Assembly: GCF_011393335.1 (NCBI RefSeq)
Contig: NZ_CP049865.1
Location: forward strand, 930,001-994,000
Length of the DNA: 64,000 nucleotides
Source: Propioniciclava coleopterorum
GTDB taxonomy: Bacteria > Actinomycetota > Actinomycetes > Propionibacteriales > Propionibacteriaceae
Reading direction: 5' to 3'
Shown: piece after piece, positions 36,690-46,083 of the stretch
Layout of the letters: every line of letters starts with the position of its first letter
Numbering within the stretch: position 1 is the first letter of the stretch
Made by a program: the position numbers and the translations under genes
Notes under the pieces: generated by a model
Database searches by the model: none
What the model was told of the DNA's origin: nothing
Seen by the model: the letters and a program-made list of their open reading frames with translations, nothing else

Positions 36690-38102
36690 TCAGCCGCAGA
36701 CGGCCTCGATGCTGCCGTGGTAGGCCAGCGGCGTCCGTGCCTGGGTGCACAGCGTGCTCGTGGCGCGGGCCGGCTGGCCGTCGATCGGCAGCGCCGCCGG
36801 CGCGACGCCCCACGGCCGGTCGGCGGCACCCAGCAGCTGCGCCCACATCGTCGGCGCGGCCGCCTCCACCACGCGGGTGTTGGCCGGGTCGAGCCCCGCG
36901 TCGGACGCGAACCGCCGCATCGCCTCGTCCCGACCCAGCTCCGCGTCGATCAGGCCGACCTCCTTGGCCTTGCGGGGCGCGAAGATCGCGGCGCCGAGCT
37001 GATCCACGATCACCGCGCGGTCGATGCTGCGCTTCGCCGCGACATGGTCGACGAAGTCGCCGTAGAACTCGTCCACGATCGCCTGCAGCTCCGCGCGCTC
37101 GGCCGGGGTCATGTCGCGGAACGGGTTGCCCGAGTCCTTGCCCGTGCCCGCGGTGATGTACTCGCTCTCGATCCGCTCGGCCTGCACCGCGCCGAGGATG
37201 CTGCCGGTGGCGGTCACGTTGCGGTACCGCTCCAGCGGGCCCATGATCACGCCGATGCTGCCCACGACCGAGCCGTGCTCGACGACGATCTCGTCGGCGC
37301 CCGCCATCGCGTACATGCCCGCCGAGGCCGACATGTCCTCGACGTAGGCGTACACCTTCTTGCCGGTGCGCTCGCGGTAGCGGTCGACCGCGTCGGCGAT
37401 CGCTCGCGCCCCCGCGATCGAGCCGCCCGGGGTGTTCATCGTCAGGACGACGCCGCCCGCCGACTCGGCGGTCATCCCGTCCAGGACGTCGGCGACCTCG
37501 TAGCCGTAGGTGCCGGCGGTCAGCCCGAGCCCGTCGGCGCCGCTGGTCATCATGGCGCCGCGGATGGGGATGGACCGCAGGGTGTCGCGCGCCGTGCTCG
37601 GGCCCCAGACGGTCGCCAGGGGCTCCACCCCGGTCTGGTTCGCCCCCGTCACCGACGACGCGGCGGCGCCGAGCCCCATGAGGGCGATGCCGCCCAGGAT
37701 CGACGCGACCAGCGAGCCGGCGATCAGCGCGAGCCCCGCGCCCAGCCCGGCGCCCGCGCCGAGCCCGAATCCCCGCCGGAACGGCGTCTCGGGCCGCAGC
37801 GCGCGGGGAGGCGGTCCAGCGGGTCCGGGGGGCGGTGCCAGGGGCGCCTGGGGCATGGGCCGAGGCCCGGGCGCACTGGCCGGCCACGGCTGGTTCACGG
37901 GTGCGGGCCGCCCTGCGGGCCCCTGCTGGGGCGGCCAACCCGGGCCCTGCTGCGGTCCTCCGGGGCCCTGGGGCGGCGGCCCTCCCGGGCCCTGGTGGGG
38001 CGGCGGCCCTGCCGGGCCCGGCTGCTGCGCCGGCGTGCCGGGCGCGTCCGCGCCGGATCCGGTGACGTGGGGGTCGGGGCGGTCGTTCGGGGTGTCGGTC
38101 AA
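36690..38102 (-). CDS. sppA: Signal peptide peptidase SppA-type S49 protease
   Basis: A 470-aa membrane-bound serine protease. A Pro/Gly/Gln-rich cytoplasmic N-terminus (residues 1-~120) leads to a TM region (FGLGAGAGLGAGLALIAGSL). The S49 domain has VVLTMNTPGGSIAGARAI and the nucleophile Ser region VEDMSASAGMYAMAGAD; a conserved Lys follows in the family. GSVVGSIGVIMG is also typical. It should degrade cleaved signal peptides or membrane fragments. The start looks like TTG 38102, since no ATG or GTG fits in frame before the Pro-rich part; this start is uncertain. Confidence 0.85.
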   Translation of the reverse strand: MTDTPNDRPDPHVTGSGADAPGTPAQQPGPAGPPPHQGPGGPPPQGPGGPQQGPGWPPQQGPAGRPAPVNQPWPASAPGPRPMPQAPLAPPPGPAGPPPRALRPETPFRRGFGLGAGAGLGAGLALIAGSLVASILGGIALMGLGAAASSVTGANQTGVEPLATVWGPSTARDTLRSIPIRGAMMTSGADGLGLTAGTYGYEVADVLDGMTAESAGGVVLTMNTPGGSIAGARAIADAVDRYRERTGKKVYAYVEDMSASAGMYAMAGADEIVVEHGSVVGSIGVIMGPLERYRNVTATGSILGAVQAERIESEYITAGTGKDSGNPFRDMTPAERAELQAIVDEFYGDFVDHVAAKRSIDRAVIVDQLGAAIFAPRKAKEVGLIDAELGRDEAMRRFASDAGLDPANTRVVEAAAPTMWAQLLGAADRPWGVAPAALPIDGQPARATSTLCTQARTPLAYHGSIEAVCG

Positions 38103-38303
38103 CTCTCGGCCTCTCGTGCGGTCGGACGCCTCCAACCTAGCCACCGGCCGGGACGGCGGCGTCCCCCGCGACGGATCAGTGCCCACAGTCACCCCGGGGG
38201 ACGACACCGGCCGCCCGCGGCGTCCATCGGGGGTCGGATGGAGGCCCCCGCGCCGCCGCGTTGGTAGATTGGCGCCACCGTCGACCTTCCACAGGAGATG
38301 TTC

Positions 38304-39746
38304 GTGTCCGACCACGCCGCCACCGCGTCCAGCGCCTACAGCCAAGCCCTGTCGATCATCAGCAGCGTGGAGCCGCGCATCAGCGACGCCATCCGCTCCG
38401 AGCTCGACGATCAGCGCAACTCCCTCAAGCTCATCGCCTCCGAGAACTACGCCTCGCTGGCCACGCTGCTCACCATGGGCAACTGGCTGTCGGACAAGTA
38501 CGCCGAGGGCACCATCGGCCACCGCTTCTACGCGGGCTGCCAGAACGTCGACACCGTGGAGGCGGTGGCCGCCGAGCACGCCCGCGAGCTGTTCGGCGCC
38601 CAGTACGCCTACGTGCAGCCGCACTCGGGCATCGACGCGAACCTCGTCGCCTACTGGGCGATCCTCAACAAGCGCGTCGAGTCCCCCACGCTGGCCCGCC
38701 TGGGCGCCAAGAACGTCAACGAGCTGTCCGAGGCCGACTGGGAGGAGCTGCGCCACGAGTTCAACGCCCAGCGCGTCATGGGCATGAGCCTGGACGCCGG
38801 CGGGCACCTCACCCACGGCTTCCGCCACAACATCTCCGGCAAGATGTTCGAGCAGCGGGCCTACGGCACCGACCCCGAGACCGGCCTGATCGACTATGAC
38901 GCCCTCCGCGAGGCCGCCCGGGAGTTCAAGCCGCTGATCCTCGTGGCCGGCTACTCGGCCTACCCGCGCCGCGTGAACTTCGCGAAGATGCGCGAGATCG
39001 CCGACGAGGTCGGCGCGACCCTGTTCGTCGACATGGCGCACTTCGCGGGCCTGGTCGCCGGCAAGGTGTTCACCGGCGAGGAGAACCCGGTCGGCTACGC
39101 CGACGTCGTCGCCTCGACCACCCACAAGAGCCTGCGCGGTCCCCGCGGCGGCTTCCTGCTCTCGACGCCCGAGTACGCCGAGTTCATCGACAAGGGCTGC
39201 CCCATGGTGCTGGGCGGCCCGCTGAGCCACGTCATGGCCGCCAAGGCCGTCGCGTTCGCCGAAGCCCGCACCGACGACTTCCAGACCTACGCCCGGGCCG
39301 TCGCCGACAACGCCCAGACCCTCGCCGAGGGCCTGGCCAAGCGCGGCGTGACCCTGGTCACCGGCGGCACGGACAACCACCTCGTCCTGCTCGACGTGAC
39401 CACCTCGTTCGGCCTCACCGGCCGGCAGGCCGAGTCGGCGCTGCTGGACGCCGGCGTGGTGACCAACCGCAACTCGATCCCGCGCGACCCCAACGGCGCC
39501 TGGTACACCTCCGGCATCCGCATCGGGACGCCGGCGCTCACCTCGCGCGGCTTCGGCGCCGACGAGTTCGACCGCGTCGCCGGCCTGATCGCCGACGTCC
39601 TGGCGAACACCGAGCCCGTCACGGCGTCCACCGGCAAGCCGGGCAAGGCCAAGTACACGCTGGCCGACGGCGTCGCCGACCGCACGAAGGCCGCGGCCGC
39701 CGAGATGCTGGCCGCCAACCCGCTGTACCCCGGCCTGGAGCTCTGA
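38304..39746 (+). CDS. glyA: Serine hydroxymethyltransferase (long form)
   Basis: A PLP enzyme interconverting serine/THF and glycine/5,10-methylene-THF, the main one-carbon source. SASENY-type [35 protein letters not shown] and the PLP-lysine motif [13 protein letters not shown] are present. At 480 aa it is 50-60 residues longer than common bacterial SHMT; the extra segment (about residues 125-180) lies between HSGIDANLV and [14 protein letters not shown] 38304 is chosen because AGGAG is then six bases away; ATG 38298 would touch the site. Confidence 0.95.
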   Translation: MSDHAATASSAYSQALSIISSVEPRISDAIRSELDDQRNSLKLIASENYASLATLLTMGNWLSDKYAEGTIGHRFYAGCQNVDTVEAVAAEHARELFGAQYAYVQPHSGIDANLVAYWAILNKRVESPTLARLGAKNVNELSEADWEELRHEFNAQRVMGMSLDAGGHLTHGFRHNISGKMFEQRAYGTDPETGLIDYDALREAAREFKPLILVAGYSAYPRRVNFAKMREIADEVGATLFVDMAHFAGLVAGKVFTGEENPVGYADVVASTTHKSLRGPRGGFLLSTPEYAEFIDKGCPMVLGGPLSHVMAAKAVAFAEARTDDFQTYARAVADNAQTLAEGLAKRGVTLVTGGTDNHLVLLDVTTSFGLTGRQAESALLDAGVVTNRNSIPRDPNGAWYTSGIRIGTPALTSRGFGADEFDRVAGLIADVLANTEPVTASTGKPGKAKYTLADGVADRTKAAAAEMLAANPLYPGLEL

Positions 39747-39761
39747 GCCCCCGGCACGGCG

Positions 39762-39799
39762 AACGGCCCCGATCCTCTCGCGAGGGTCGGGGCCGTTCG
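39762..39799. terminator. Bidirectional terminator between glyA and DUF2207 gene
   Basis: An 11-bp perfect stem (39762-39772/39787-39797), extendable through CCTC/GAGG, lies between two converging genes. TT follows on the + side and the complementary side begins with AA. Confidence 0.75.
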
Positions 39800-39809
39800 G
39801 CGTCGGGGC

Positions 39810-41495
39810 TCAGCGCTCCAGCAGGCGGCCCTCGACGGTGGTGATGAAGTGGCGCAGGGACTCCGGCAGGTCGGAGAGCTGCCAGCCCTCGGGGCCGTGG
39901 TACCAGAACAGGTCGGTCTCGTCGGGGTCCGGGTCGGTGTCGGTGGCGGCCAGCCCGTCCAGCCAGCGGCCGAGCCCGCCCAGCACGATGGCGTACGGCA
40001 GCACCTCCGACAGCTCCAGCTCGGCCTTGTCGGCCGGCATCTCGTCGGTGGGCTGGGTCAGCAGTTGCCCGCGCAGGATGTCGAGGCCCTCCATGACCTT
40101 CGTGCCGTCCTGCGTGCGCGCCGGGGCGTCCTGCAGCACCCACCCGAATCCGGCCGCCAGGGCGACCAGCACCAGCCCGAGCAGGCCGAACGGGGTGAGG
40201 GCGATCAGCAGGGCGGCGATGACGGCCGCGACGCCGAGCCCGATCCAGGCGTTGGTGGCCGTGCTGGCCTGGTGCGCGTCGGGCCGGCGGCCGTACCAGC
40301 CGCGCTCGACGACGTCGTCGTAGAGCTGCCCCTGCAGCGTGGGCAGGACGTCGGCGACGCGGGCGGCGAGCTGCGAGACCCGGGCGGGCACGCCGTCGAC
40401 GGGCGCCAGCGCCTCCACGAGGGTCTTCTCGTAGGGCCGCAGCTCCCGGTCGGCCGCGTCCCGGGTCACGAACTCCCAGTCGCCCTGCTCGAAGCGGCCC
40501 CGCGGCAGCTCGCGGATCAGGAACGAACCGTGCACGGCGAGGTCGACCAGGGTGGCGGTGACGTCGACGGGGTCGGCGCGGCCGTCCATCAGGGTGCCGA
40601 CCTGGCCGGGACGGATGCCATCGCTGATCTCGAACTCGCTGTGCCCGGGGCCGACGGGGCGGAACGTCCCCACCAGGGTCGGGGTGATGTCGGGCGAGGG
40701 CTCGCGCCGCAGCCGGTGCGACAGGAGGTACAGGCCGCCGAGGCCGGCGAGCGCAACCAGCGCGGCGAGGCCGAGCGGCAGCGGGTCGAGCGAGAACGCC
40801 CGGTCCAGCGTCCAGTGGTGGGTGAGGATCTGGTTGGGGGTGACCGAGCCGGGCGCGAACCGCAGCGTCACCTGGACGACCTCGCCGGCGCCGCGGGGGC
40901 CGTCGTGGAAGGTCGGGTCGGGCACGTCGTGCGTGCCGCCCTGGTACCAGCCGCAGGCGCCGGGAGCGGCGGGCGGGCCGGCCTCGCAGTCGATCATGGT
41001 GAACGGGACGGGCGCGTGCACGGTGGCGTCGAACGTCTGGACGGGCATGTTGAGGCCCTGCAGCAGCCGCCACACGACCGTGGTGCCGGCGTCGGAGTCC
41101 AGCGCCGCCCCGACCACCGTGTACTCCAGCACGACGGGATCGGCGCTGGTCAGGGGCACGGTGACGATGTCGTAGCCGGCGTCGTGGCGGACCGTCGCGC
41201 CGGCGTCCGCGCCGCCGCGGGTCGCCTTGACGTCGCTGATCCGGAACTCGAACGAGCGGTTGCCCGTCGTCTCCAGGGTGGTCGCGAACCGCTGCACCAG
41301 GTCGCCGCCTGCGGCGTCCGGGGTGATGGTGGCCCTGACCCGCAGCGCGCCGTCCTGCGCGACGTTCGCCTCCGCGACGTAGCTGGTCACGGAGTCGGCG
41401 GCGTGGGCGGGGGTGGCCGTCGGCACGAGCAGCAGCGCGGCCGTGGCCAGCAGGAGCAGCCAGCAGCGGACCAGGCGGGGTTTCGCGGTTACCAC
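39810..41495 (-). CDS. DUF2207 domain membrane protein
   Basis: A 561-aa exported membrane protein. A signal peptide (residues 1-~32, ending AHA) leads into an N-terminal extracellular beta-rich DUF2207 region (SYVAEANVAQDGALRVRATI at the start, then YTVVGAAL and WRLLQG). A TM helix near residue 250 and a cytoplasmic part with two more helices near residue 430 follow. The C-terminal PYAIVLGGLGRWLDGLA is the usual DUF2207 ending. The function is unknown. GTG 41495 has TAGGTT (41507-41502) six bases upstream, so it is probably leaderless. Confidence 0.87.
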   Translation of the reverse strand: MVTAKPRLVRCWLLLLATAALLLVPTATPAHAADSVTSYVAEANVAQDGALRVRATITPDAAGGDLVQRFATTLETTGNRSFEFRISDVKATRGGADAGATVRHDAGYDIVTVPLTSADPVVLEYTVVGAALDSDAGTTVVWRLLQGLNMPVQTFDATVHAPVPFTMIDCEAGPPAAPGACGWYQGGTHDVPDPTFHDGPRGAGEVVQVTLRFAPGSVTPNQILTHHWTLDRAFSLDPLPLGLAALVALAGLGGLYLLSHRLRREPSPDITPTLVGTFRPVGPGHSEFEISDGIRPGQVGTLMDGRADPVDVTATLVDLAVHGSFLIRELPRGRFEQGDWEFVTRDAADRELRPYEKTLVEALAPVDGVPARVSQLAARVADVLPTLQGQLYDDVVERGWYGRRPDAHQASTATNAWIGLGVAAVIAALLIALTPFGLLGLVLVALAAGFGWVLQDAPARTQDGTKVMEGLDILRGQLLTQPTDEMPADKAELELSEVLPYAIVLGGLGRWLDGLAATDTDPDPDETDLFWYHGPEGWQLSDLPESLRHFITTVEGRLLER

Positions 41496-41532
41496 GATGA
41501 GAACCTATCGCACGCACCGCTAGGGTGGCAGC
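41496..41532. promoter_or_regulatory. Divergent leaderless promoters in a 37-bp gap
   Basis: TAGGTT (41507-41502, -) and TAGGGT (41521-41526, +) each end six bases before a GTG start. A -35 box for either would fall on the -10 of the other, so the two polymerases should exclude each other. Confidence 0.6.
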
Positions 41533-42708
41533 GTGAGTCAGCAGCAGTGGGGAACCCCGCCTCCACCCCAGCCCGGCGGAACCTGGTCGCGCGGCCCCGC
41601 CCCGTGGCAGGGCGGCAGTTCGGGGTGGCGGCCGGACGCCTACGGGCCCCCGGCCGGCTACCAGCAGCGGCAGTACCCGCAGCAGCCCTTCCCCGGCTAC
41701 CCGCAGCAGCCGCAGCCCGGCGCGCCCTGGCCGGCGCCCCAGCCGCCGCGCAAGCGCAGCGGGCTCGGCACCCTCATCCGGGTCGTGCTGGTCGTGATCG
41801 GCCTGCTCATCGCCCTCAACGTGCTGCGCGGCTTCCTCGACGGGCTCGGCGGCTCCGGTTCCACGCCTCCGACGAACCCGTCCGACCCGAGCGTCGGGTA
41901 CCAGAACGAGGGCTACGTCCCGCCCGCCGTCGACAAGAATCCGCCCGCCGTGCCCGGGCCCCGGAACCTCGACGCCGCCAAGAAGCTCACCCAGGACAAC
42001 CCCCTCTACGAGCAGACGGTGCCCGTGCCCACCAACTGCCAGATGCGGAACACCACCCCGGTGCAGCAGATGTCGGCCAACGCCAAGGAAGCCCACTTCA
42101 ACGAGCTGATGGGCTGCCTCATGACGGTGTGGGTCAACCCGGTCGAGGACGCCGGCTTCACGCTGCCCCGCCCGCAGGTCTACGTCTACACCCGGCCCAT
42201 CAAGACGGCCTGCGGCGACTTCGACGACCTGAACGCCGCCTACTGCGCCGGCGACCAGCGGATCTACTACGCCAACGACCTTTTCGAGGCGTTCCCGCCG
42301 TCGGTGTCGTCGGCCAACTACGGCGCCGAGGTCGTCCTGGCGCACGAGTTCGGGCACGCCATCCAGGCGCGCACCGCCATCCTGATCTCGGAGAAGTACC
42401 TCGAGCAGGACGCCTCCAGCAACGCCACCAAGCAGCAGCTCTCGCGCCGCACCGAGGTGCAGGCGGACTGCTTTGCCGGCGAGTACGTGCAGTCGGTCGC
42501 GCACAGCCAACAGCTCAGCGACGCCGACCTGCAGAGCCTGGGCCAGCTGATGTACAACATGGGCGACGACGTCCTGACCGGCAAGAAGGACTACGTCGGC
42601 GGGCACGGCACGGGCAAGGCGCGTCAGGACTGGTTCAACCGCGGTCTGGGCAGCGCCCAGCTGCAGACCTGCAACTCGTTCGTGGCGCCGGCCGACCAGG
42701 TCCGCTGA
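41533..42708 (+). CDS. Putative neutral zinc metallopeptidase (YpfJ family)
   Basis: A 391-aa membrane-anchored protein. A Gln/Pro-rich cytoplasmic N-terminus (residues 1-~75) is followed by one TM helix (LIRVVLVVIGLLIALNVL) and an extracytoplasmic zinc peptidase domain. The active site is VLAHEFGHAIQ (HExxH), and RRTEVQADCFAGEYV supplies the downstream ligand region. Cysteines at NCQMR, GCLM, ACGDF, YCAGD and DCFAG may form disulfides. Peptidase activity for this family is predicted, not proven. GTG 41533 has TAGGGT six bases upstream, so it is probably leaderless. Confidence 0.88.
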   Translation: MSQQQWGTPPPPQPGGTWSRGPAPWQGGSSGWRPDAYGPPAGYQQRQYPQQPFPGYPQQPQPGAPWPAPQPPRKRSGLGTLIRVVLVVIGLLIALNVLRGFLDGLGGSGSTPPTNPSDPSVGYQNEGYVPPAVDKNPPAVPGPRNLDAAKKLTQDNPLYEQTVPVPTNCQMRNTTPVQQMSANAKEAHFNELMGCLMTVWVNPVEDAGFTLPRPQVYVYTRPIKTACGDFDDLNAAYCAGDQRIYYANDLFEAFPPSVSSANYGAEVVLAHEFGHAIQARTAILISEKYLEQDASSNATKQQLSRRTEVQADCFAGEYVQSVAHSQQLSDADLQSLGQLMYNMGDDVLTGKKDYVGGHGTGKARQDWFNRGLGSAQLQTCNSFVAPADQVR

Positions 42709-42726
42709 CCTGCGGGCCGTGCGCGC

Positions 42727-43197
42727 TCAGGCGCGGGGCAGCAGCAGCGCGGTCGCGATCGCCGCGACGCCCTCGCCACGGCCGGTGAGCCCCAGGCCGT
42801 CGGTCGTCGTGGCGGCGACGGACACCGGCGCTCCGACCGCCTCGCTCAGGACGGCCTCCGCCTCGGCCCGGCGCGCGGCGAGCCGCGGCCGGTTGCCGAT
42901 CACCTGGATGGCCACGTTCCCGATCTCGTAACCGGCGTCGGCGACGCGGCGGGCGGTCTCGCGCAGGAAGGCGGCGCCGGACGCCCCGGCCCACGCCGGG
43001 TCGCTCGTGCCGTAGTTGCTGCCCAGATCGCCCAGGCCCGCGGCGGACAGCAGCGCGTCGCAGGCGGCGTGGGCGGCGACGTCACCGTCGGAGTGCCCCG
43101 CCAGGCCGGCGGGCTCGTCGGGGAACGCCAGGCCGGCGCAGTGCATCGGGACGCCGGCGGTGAGCGCGTGGACGTCCGTGCCGATGCCGACGCGCAT
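42727..43197 (-). CDS. ispF: 2-C-methyl-D-erythritol 2,4-cyclodiphosphate synthase
   Basis: The MEP-pathway enzyme that makes the cyclic diphosphate leading to isoprenoids. The 156-aa protein is full length: [11 protein letters not shown] (zinc ligands Asp and His), [12 protein letters not shown] (third ligand His), [19 protein letters not shown]. Its ATG overlaps the ispD stop by one base (TGATG), so translation is coupled. It is the third gene of carD-ispD-ispF. Confidence 0.97.
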   Translation of the reverse strand: MRVGIGTDVHALTAGVPMHCAGLAFPDEPAGLAGHSDGDVAAHAACDALLSAAGLGDLGSNYGTSDPAWAGASGAAFLRETARRVADAGYEIGNVAIQVIGNRPRLAARRAEAEAVLSEAVGAPVSVAATTTDGLGLTGRGEGVAAIATALLLPRA

Positions 43198-43907
43198 CAG
43201 CCCTCCTCGGACGCCAGCGCCTCGGCCAGCACCAGATCCAGCGGTTCGGTCACCTTGAAGGCGCGCCGGTCGCCCTCGACGAGGGTGATGGTGTGCCCCA
43301 GGTACTCCGCGGCGGCGGCGTCGTCGGTGACCGGCGTGCCGGTCTCGGCCAGTTCCGCGTGGGCCGCCTCGATGACCGAGCGGAGGAAGCCCTGCGGCGT
43401 CTGGACGCTCCGCAGCCGGGCGCGGTCGATGACGTGGGAGCCGTCGTCGTCGTCGACCTCGCGGACGCTGTCGGTGACCGGGACGGTCGGGATGACGGCG
43501 TCGGCCCCCGCGCGGACGGCGTCCGCGACCCGGGCGACGACCTCGGCGGGCACGAACGCGCGCGCCGCGTCGTGGATCAGCACCACGACCTCCTGCTCAC
43601 CCAGCATCTGCTGCAGGGCCGCCAGGCCGGCCGCGACCGAGTCCTGGCGTTCGGCGCCGCCCGCGACGGTGGTGACGGGCAGGGGCGCCCGCTCGAGGAC
43701 GGCGGCGAAGGCGTCCGCCGCGTCGGGCGGAACGACCACGACCGCGTGCTGGGCACCCCCGGCCGCCAGGCGGGCGAGCGAGCGGAGCAGCAGCGGGACG
43801 CCGCCGACCTCGACGAGCGCCTTGGGCACGGAGGCGCCGAGCCGGGAACCGGAACCGGCCGCCACCACGATGGCGACGACCGGCTCGGGCGTGGAGGGTG
43901 CACTCAT
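43197..43907 (-). CDS. ispD: 2-C-methyl-D-erythritol 4-phosphate cytidylyltransferase
   Basis: The third MEP-pathway step, attaching CMP from CTP to MEP. The 236-aa protein has the nucleotide loop [18 protein letters not shown], the core segments [12 protein letters not shown] and VTDSVREV, and the C-terminal [20 protein letters not shown]. It lies four bases after carD and overlaps ispF. A longer reading to 44042 is not part of the protein. Confidence 0.96.
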   Translation of the reverse strand: MSAPSTPEPVVAIVVAAGSGSRLGASVPKALVEVGGVPLLLRSLARLAAGGAQHAVVVVPPDAADAFAAVLERAPLPVTTVAGGAERQDSVAAGLAALQQMLGEQEVVVLIHDAARAFVPAEVVARVADAVRAGADAVIPTVPVTDSVREVDDDDGSHVIDRARLRSVQTPQGFLRSVIEAAHAELAETGTPVTDDAAAAEYLGHTITLVEGDRRAFKVTEPLDLVLAEALASEEG

Positions 43908-43911
43908 CGCA

Positions 43912-44397
43912 TCAGGACGCGAGCACCTCGTCGAGCATGACCTCCGCGCGGTCCTCCTCGACCTTCTCCGCCAGCGCGAGTTCCGAGACGAGGATCTGGC
44001 GCGCCTTGGCCAGCATCCGCTTCTCGCCGGCCGACAGGCCACGCTCGCGCTCCCGGCGCCACAGGTCGCGGACGACCTCGGCCACCTTCATGACGTTGCC
44101 CGAGTGCAGCTTCTCCAGGTTCGCCTTGTAGCGACGCGACCAGTTGGTCGGCTCCTCGGTGTGCGGCGCACGCAGCACGGAGAACACCTTCTCCAGGCCG
44201 TCCGCATCGACGACGTCGCGGACCCCGACGAGATCCAGGTTGCAGGCTGGTACACGAACCACCAGATCGTTCTGGCCGACGATCCTCAGCACGAGATAGA
44301 GACGCTCTTCACCCTTGATCGTGCGGGTTTCGATGTCTTCGATGACGGCCGTCCCGTGATTGGGGTAGACGACCGTTTCTCCGACTGTAAAAGTCAT
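43912..44397 (-). CDS. carD: CarD family RNA polymerase-binding regulator
   Basis: CarD binds the RNA polymerase beta subunit and stabilises open complexes at rRNA and other promoters. The 161-aa protein has the RNAP-interaction domain ([20 protein letters not shown]) and a C-terminal DNA-binding helical part with [16 protein letters not shown] and the conserved Trp in [27 protein letters not shown] -10 (44427-44422) and GGAGGGAAGGGG leader precede it. The linkage to ispD-ispF is conserved in actinobacteria. Confidence 0.96.
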   Translation of the reverse strand: MTFTVGETVVYPNHGTAVIEDIETRTIKGEERLYLVLRIVGQNDLVVRVPACNLDLVGVRDVVDADGLEKVFSVLRAPHTEEPTNWSRRYKANLEKLHSGNVMKVAEVVRDLWRRERERGLSAGEKRMLAKARQILVSELALAEKVEEDRAEVMLDEVLAS

Positions 44398-44753
44398 AGT
44401 GTTGACCCCTTCCCTCCGATCATCATACCACGGTCGTACACACGTTCAGGATCCGAAACCTGTAGCCAGAGTCGGGTTGGGGGTCTTGACAACGCTTTCC
44501 GAATGTGGTGTGGGCAGGGTGAGCCGCGATCCTAGGAGCCTTTCCCACCCTACGACCGTAGTCAGACCGGACCAAAGGCTTCCGCGGCGTGTCCCAATGC
44601 CGTCCGGGCGCCACCGGGACGGGCGGCCCCGGCCGAGGGGTTGCACTGAGGTCACGAACCGCCGTCAGGGATGGACTCCGCTACCGCTGGGCGCGCGCGT
44701 TTCGTTATGGTGAGGCGGAGAATTCGGTGCGACCAGACCAGGAGGCCTCTGCC
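44398..44753. other. carD / lipoprotein divergent intergenic region
   Basis: 356 bp without a convincing gene. It carries the carD promoter (-10 TATGAT, 44427-44422), a cre-like operator (44500-44487), and the lipoprotein's AGGAGG ribosome site at its right end. An ACGGTCGTA/TACGACCGT inverted pair (44430-44438, 44551-44559) is 112 bp apart and may be chance. Confidence 0.5.
44487..44500 (-). promoter_or_regulatory. cre-like LacI-family operator near carD
   Basis: Read on the - strand, GGAAAGCGTTGTCA matches 12 of 14 positions of the cre-type consensus and shares GGAAAGCGTT with the site at 29072. It lies about 90 bp before carD and 254 bp before the lipoprotein gene. Confidence 0.35.
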
Positions 44754-45338
44754 ATGCAATCCAGCACCCCTCGCCGCCGGGGCGCACGCCTCCTCGTCGC
44801 GGCGGTCGGCTCGGCCCTGCTGCTGTCCGGCTGCGGGTTCGGCGCCCAGACGCTGCAGCCCTACACCCCCGCGGAGGGCGTCAACGCCCAGGTGGGCACC
44901 GTCAAGGTGCGCAACCTCGTCGTCGTCAGCGACGAACAGGGCAAGGGCTACCTGTCCGCCTCGCTGGTCAGCTCCGCCAACGACACCCTCGTGAAGGTCT
45001 CGGGCCACCCGATCCTGCTCGACGGCAACGCGGGCTCCTCGCTCGTCGTGACCGGCACGCCCGTGGCGCTGTCGGCCAACAGCCTCGCGGTCCTCACCGA
45101 GCCGGCGGCCACGCTGCAGGTGTCGAGCTCCGACCTGCAGCCGGGTCTCCTGGCGGCGATCACCCTGGAGTTCGCCTCGGGGGCGCACGAGACGATCCAG
45201 ACGCCGGTGCTCAGCCCGGAGGACCCCGTCTACGCCACGGTCTCCCCCGCGCCCGCGGCGACCGCGACCCCGCCGGCGGCCACGGTGTCCCCGGCCCCGG
45301 GCGCGACGCCGACGCCGACGCCGACGAGGACCCCCTGA
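44754..45338 (+). CDS. LpqE-like lipoprotein
   Basis: A 194-aa exported lipoprotein with lipobox LLSGCGF (Cys near residue 28). The mature part (QPYTPAEGVNAQVGTVKVRN, then VVVSDEQGKGYLSASLVSSA) resembles actinobacterial LpqE and the PCu(A)C-type copper-chaperone fold, but I do not see the full Met/His copper motif. The C-terminus is a Pro/Thr/Ala-rich tail of ~40 residues. ATG 44754 follows AGGAGG at eight bases. Its position beside carD and senX3-regX3 is common in this phylum. Confidence 0.82.
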   Translation: MQSSTPRRRGARLLVAAVGSALLLSGCGFGAQTLQPYTPAEGVNAQVGTVKVRNLVVVSDEQGKGYLSASLVSSANDTLVKVSGHPILLDGNAGSSLVVTGTPVALSANSLAVLTEPAATLQVSSSDLQPGLLAAITLEFASGAHETIQTPVLSPEDPVYATVSPAPAATATPPAATVSPAPGATPTPTPTRTP

Positions 45339-45360
45339 CCGTTCCTCGGCCCGACGACGG

Positions 45361-45392
45361 ACGGCCCCTCCCGCCACCGCGCGAGGGGCCGT
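45361..45392. terminator. Bidirectional terminator between the lipoprotein and regX3
   Basis: ACGGCCCCTC (45361-45370) and GAGGGGCCGT (45383-45392) form a perfect 10-bp stem with a 12-base loop between converging genes. T tracts are lacking. Confidence 0.6.
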
Positions 45393-45405
45393 CGCCGTCT
45401 CGGGG

Positions 45406-46083
45406 TCAGCCCTCGAACTTGTAGCCCAGGCCCCGCACCGTGAGCAGCAGACGCGGGTGGGCGGGGTCGGCCTCGATCTTGCCGCGCAGCCGCTTGACGT
45501 GGACGTCCAGCGTCTTGGTGTCGCCGACATAGTCCGCGCCCCAGATCCGGTCGATGAGCTGGCCGCGGGTCATGACCCGGCCGGCGTTGCGCAGCAGCAT
45601 CTCCAGCAGCTCGAACTCCTTCAACGCGAGCCGGACGCTCTCGCCGCCGACCCACACCTCGTGGCGCTCCACGTCCATCCGGACGCCGCCCGCCTCGATC
45701 ACGTCGGGGAGCAGCTCGACGTCCTGGCCGCGCCGCAGCACCGCCCGGACGCGGGCGATCAGCTCGCGGTGGCTGAAGGGCTTGGTGACGTAGTCGTCGG
45801 CGCCCAGCTCCAGGCCGACCACCTTGTCGATCTCGGCGTCCCGCGCGGTGACCATGATGATGGGGACGGTGCTGCGCTGCCGCAGGCGGCGGCACACCTC
45901 GGTGCCGGACAGCCCGGGCATCATCAGGTCGAGCAGGACGATGTCGGCACCGTGCCGCTCGAACTGCGCCAGCCCCTCGGCGCCGTCGGCGGCCAGCAGG
46001 ACCTCGAACCCCTCACGCTCGAGCATGAAGCCCAGCGCGTCGCGGTAGCTCTCCTCGTCCTCCACGATCAAGACCACGCTCAT
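45406..46083 (-). CDS. regX3: Response regulator RegX3 (OmpR family)
   Basis: A phosphate-responsive regulator of 225 aa. The receiver has DEE near the start, the phosphoacceptor in IVLLDLMMPGLSG, the Thr in MVTARD and the Lys in VTKPFS. The C-terminal winged helix contains LALKEFELLEMLLRNAGRVM and the recognition segment DTKTLDVHVKRLRGKIE. It overlaps senX3 by four bases (ATGA). It is expected to act on the PHO box near phoU. Confidence 0.95.
   Translation of the reverse strand: MSVVLIVEDEESYRDALGFMLEREGFEVLLAADGAEGLAQFERHGADIVLLDLMMPGLSGTEVCRRLRQRSTVPIIMVTARDAEIDKVVGLELGADDYVTKPFSHRELIARVRAVLRRGQDVELLPDVIEAGGVRMDVERHEVWVGGESVRLALKEFELLEMLLRNAGRVMTRGQLIDRIWGADYVGDTKTLDVHVKRLRGKIEADPAHPRLLLTVRGLGYKFEG

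Noticed and set aside
36690..39380. 896-codon - strand frame extending sppA into glyA
   Set aside because: The real sppA ends its N-terminus at a Pro-rich region near 38102; the extension is antisense to glyA.
44430..44559. ACGGTCGTA / TACGACCGT inverted pair near carD
   Set aside because: Nine bases at 112 bp distance in GC-rich DNA is likely chance; no promoter link.
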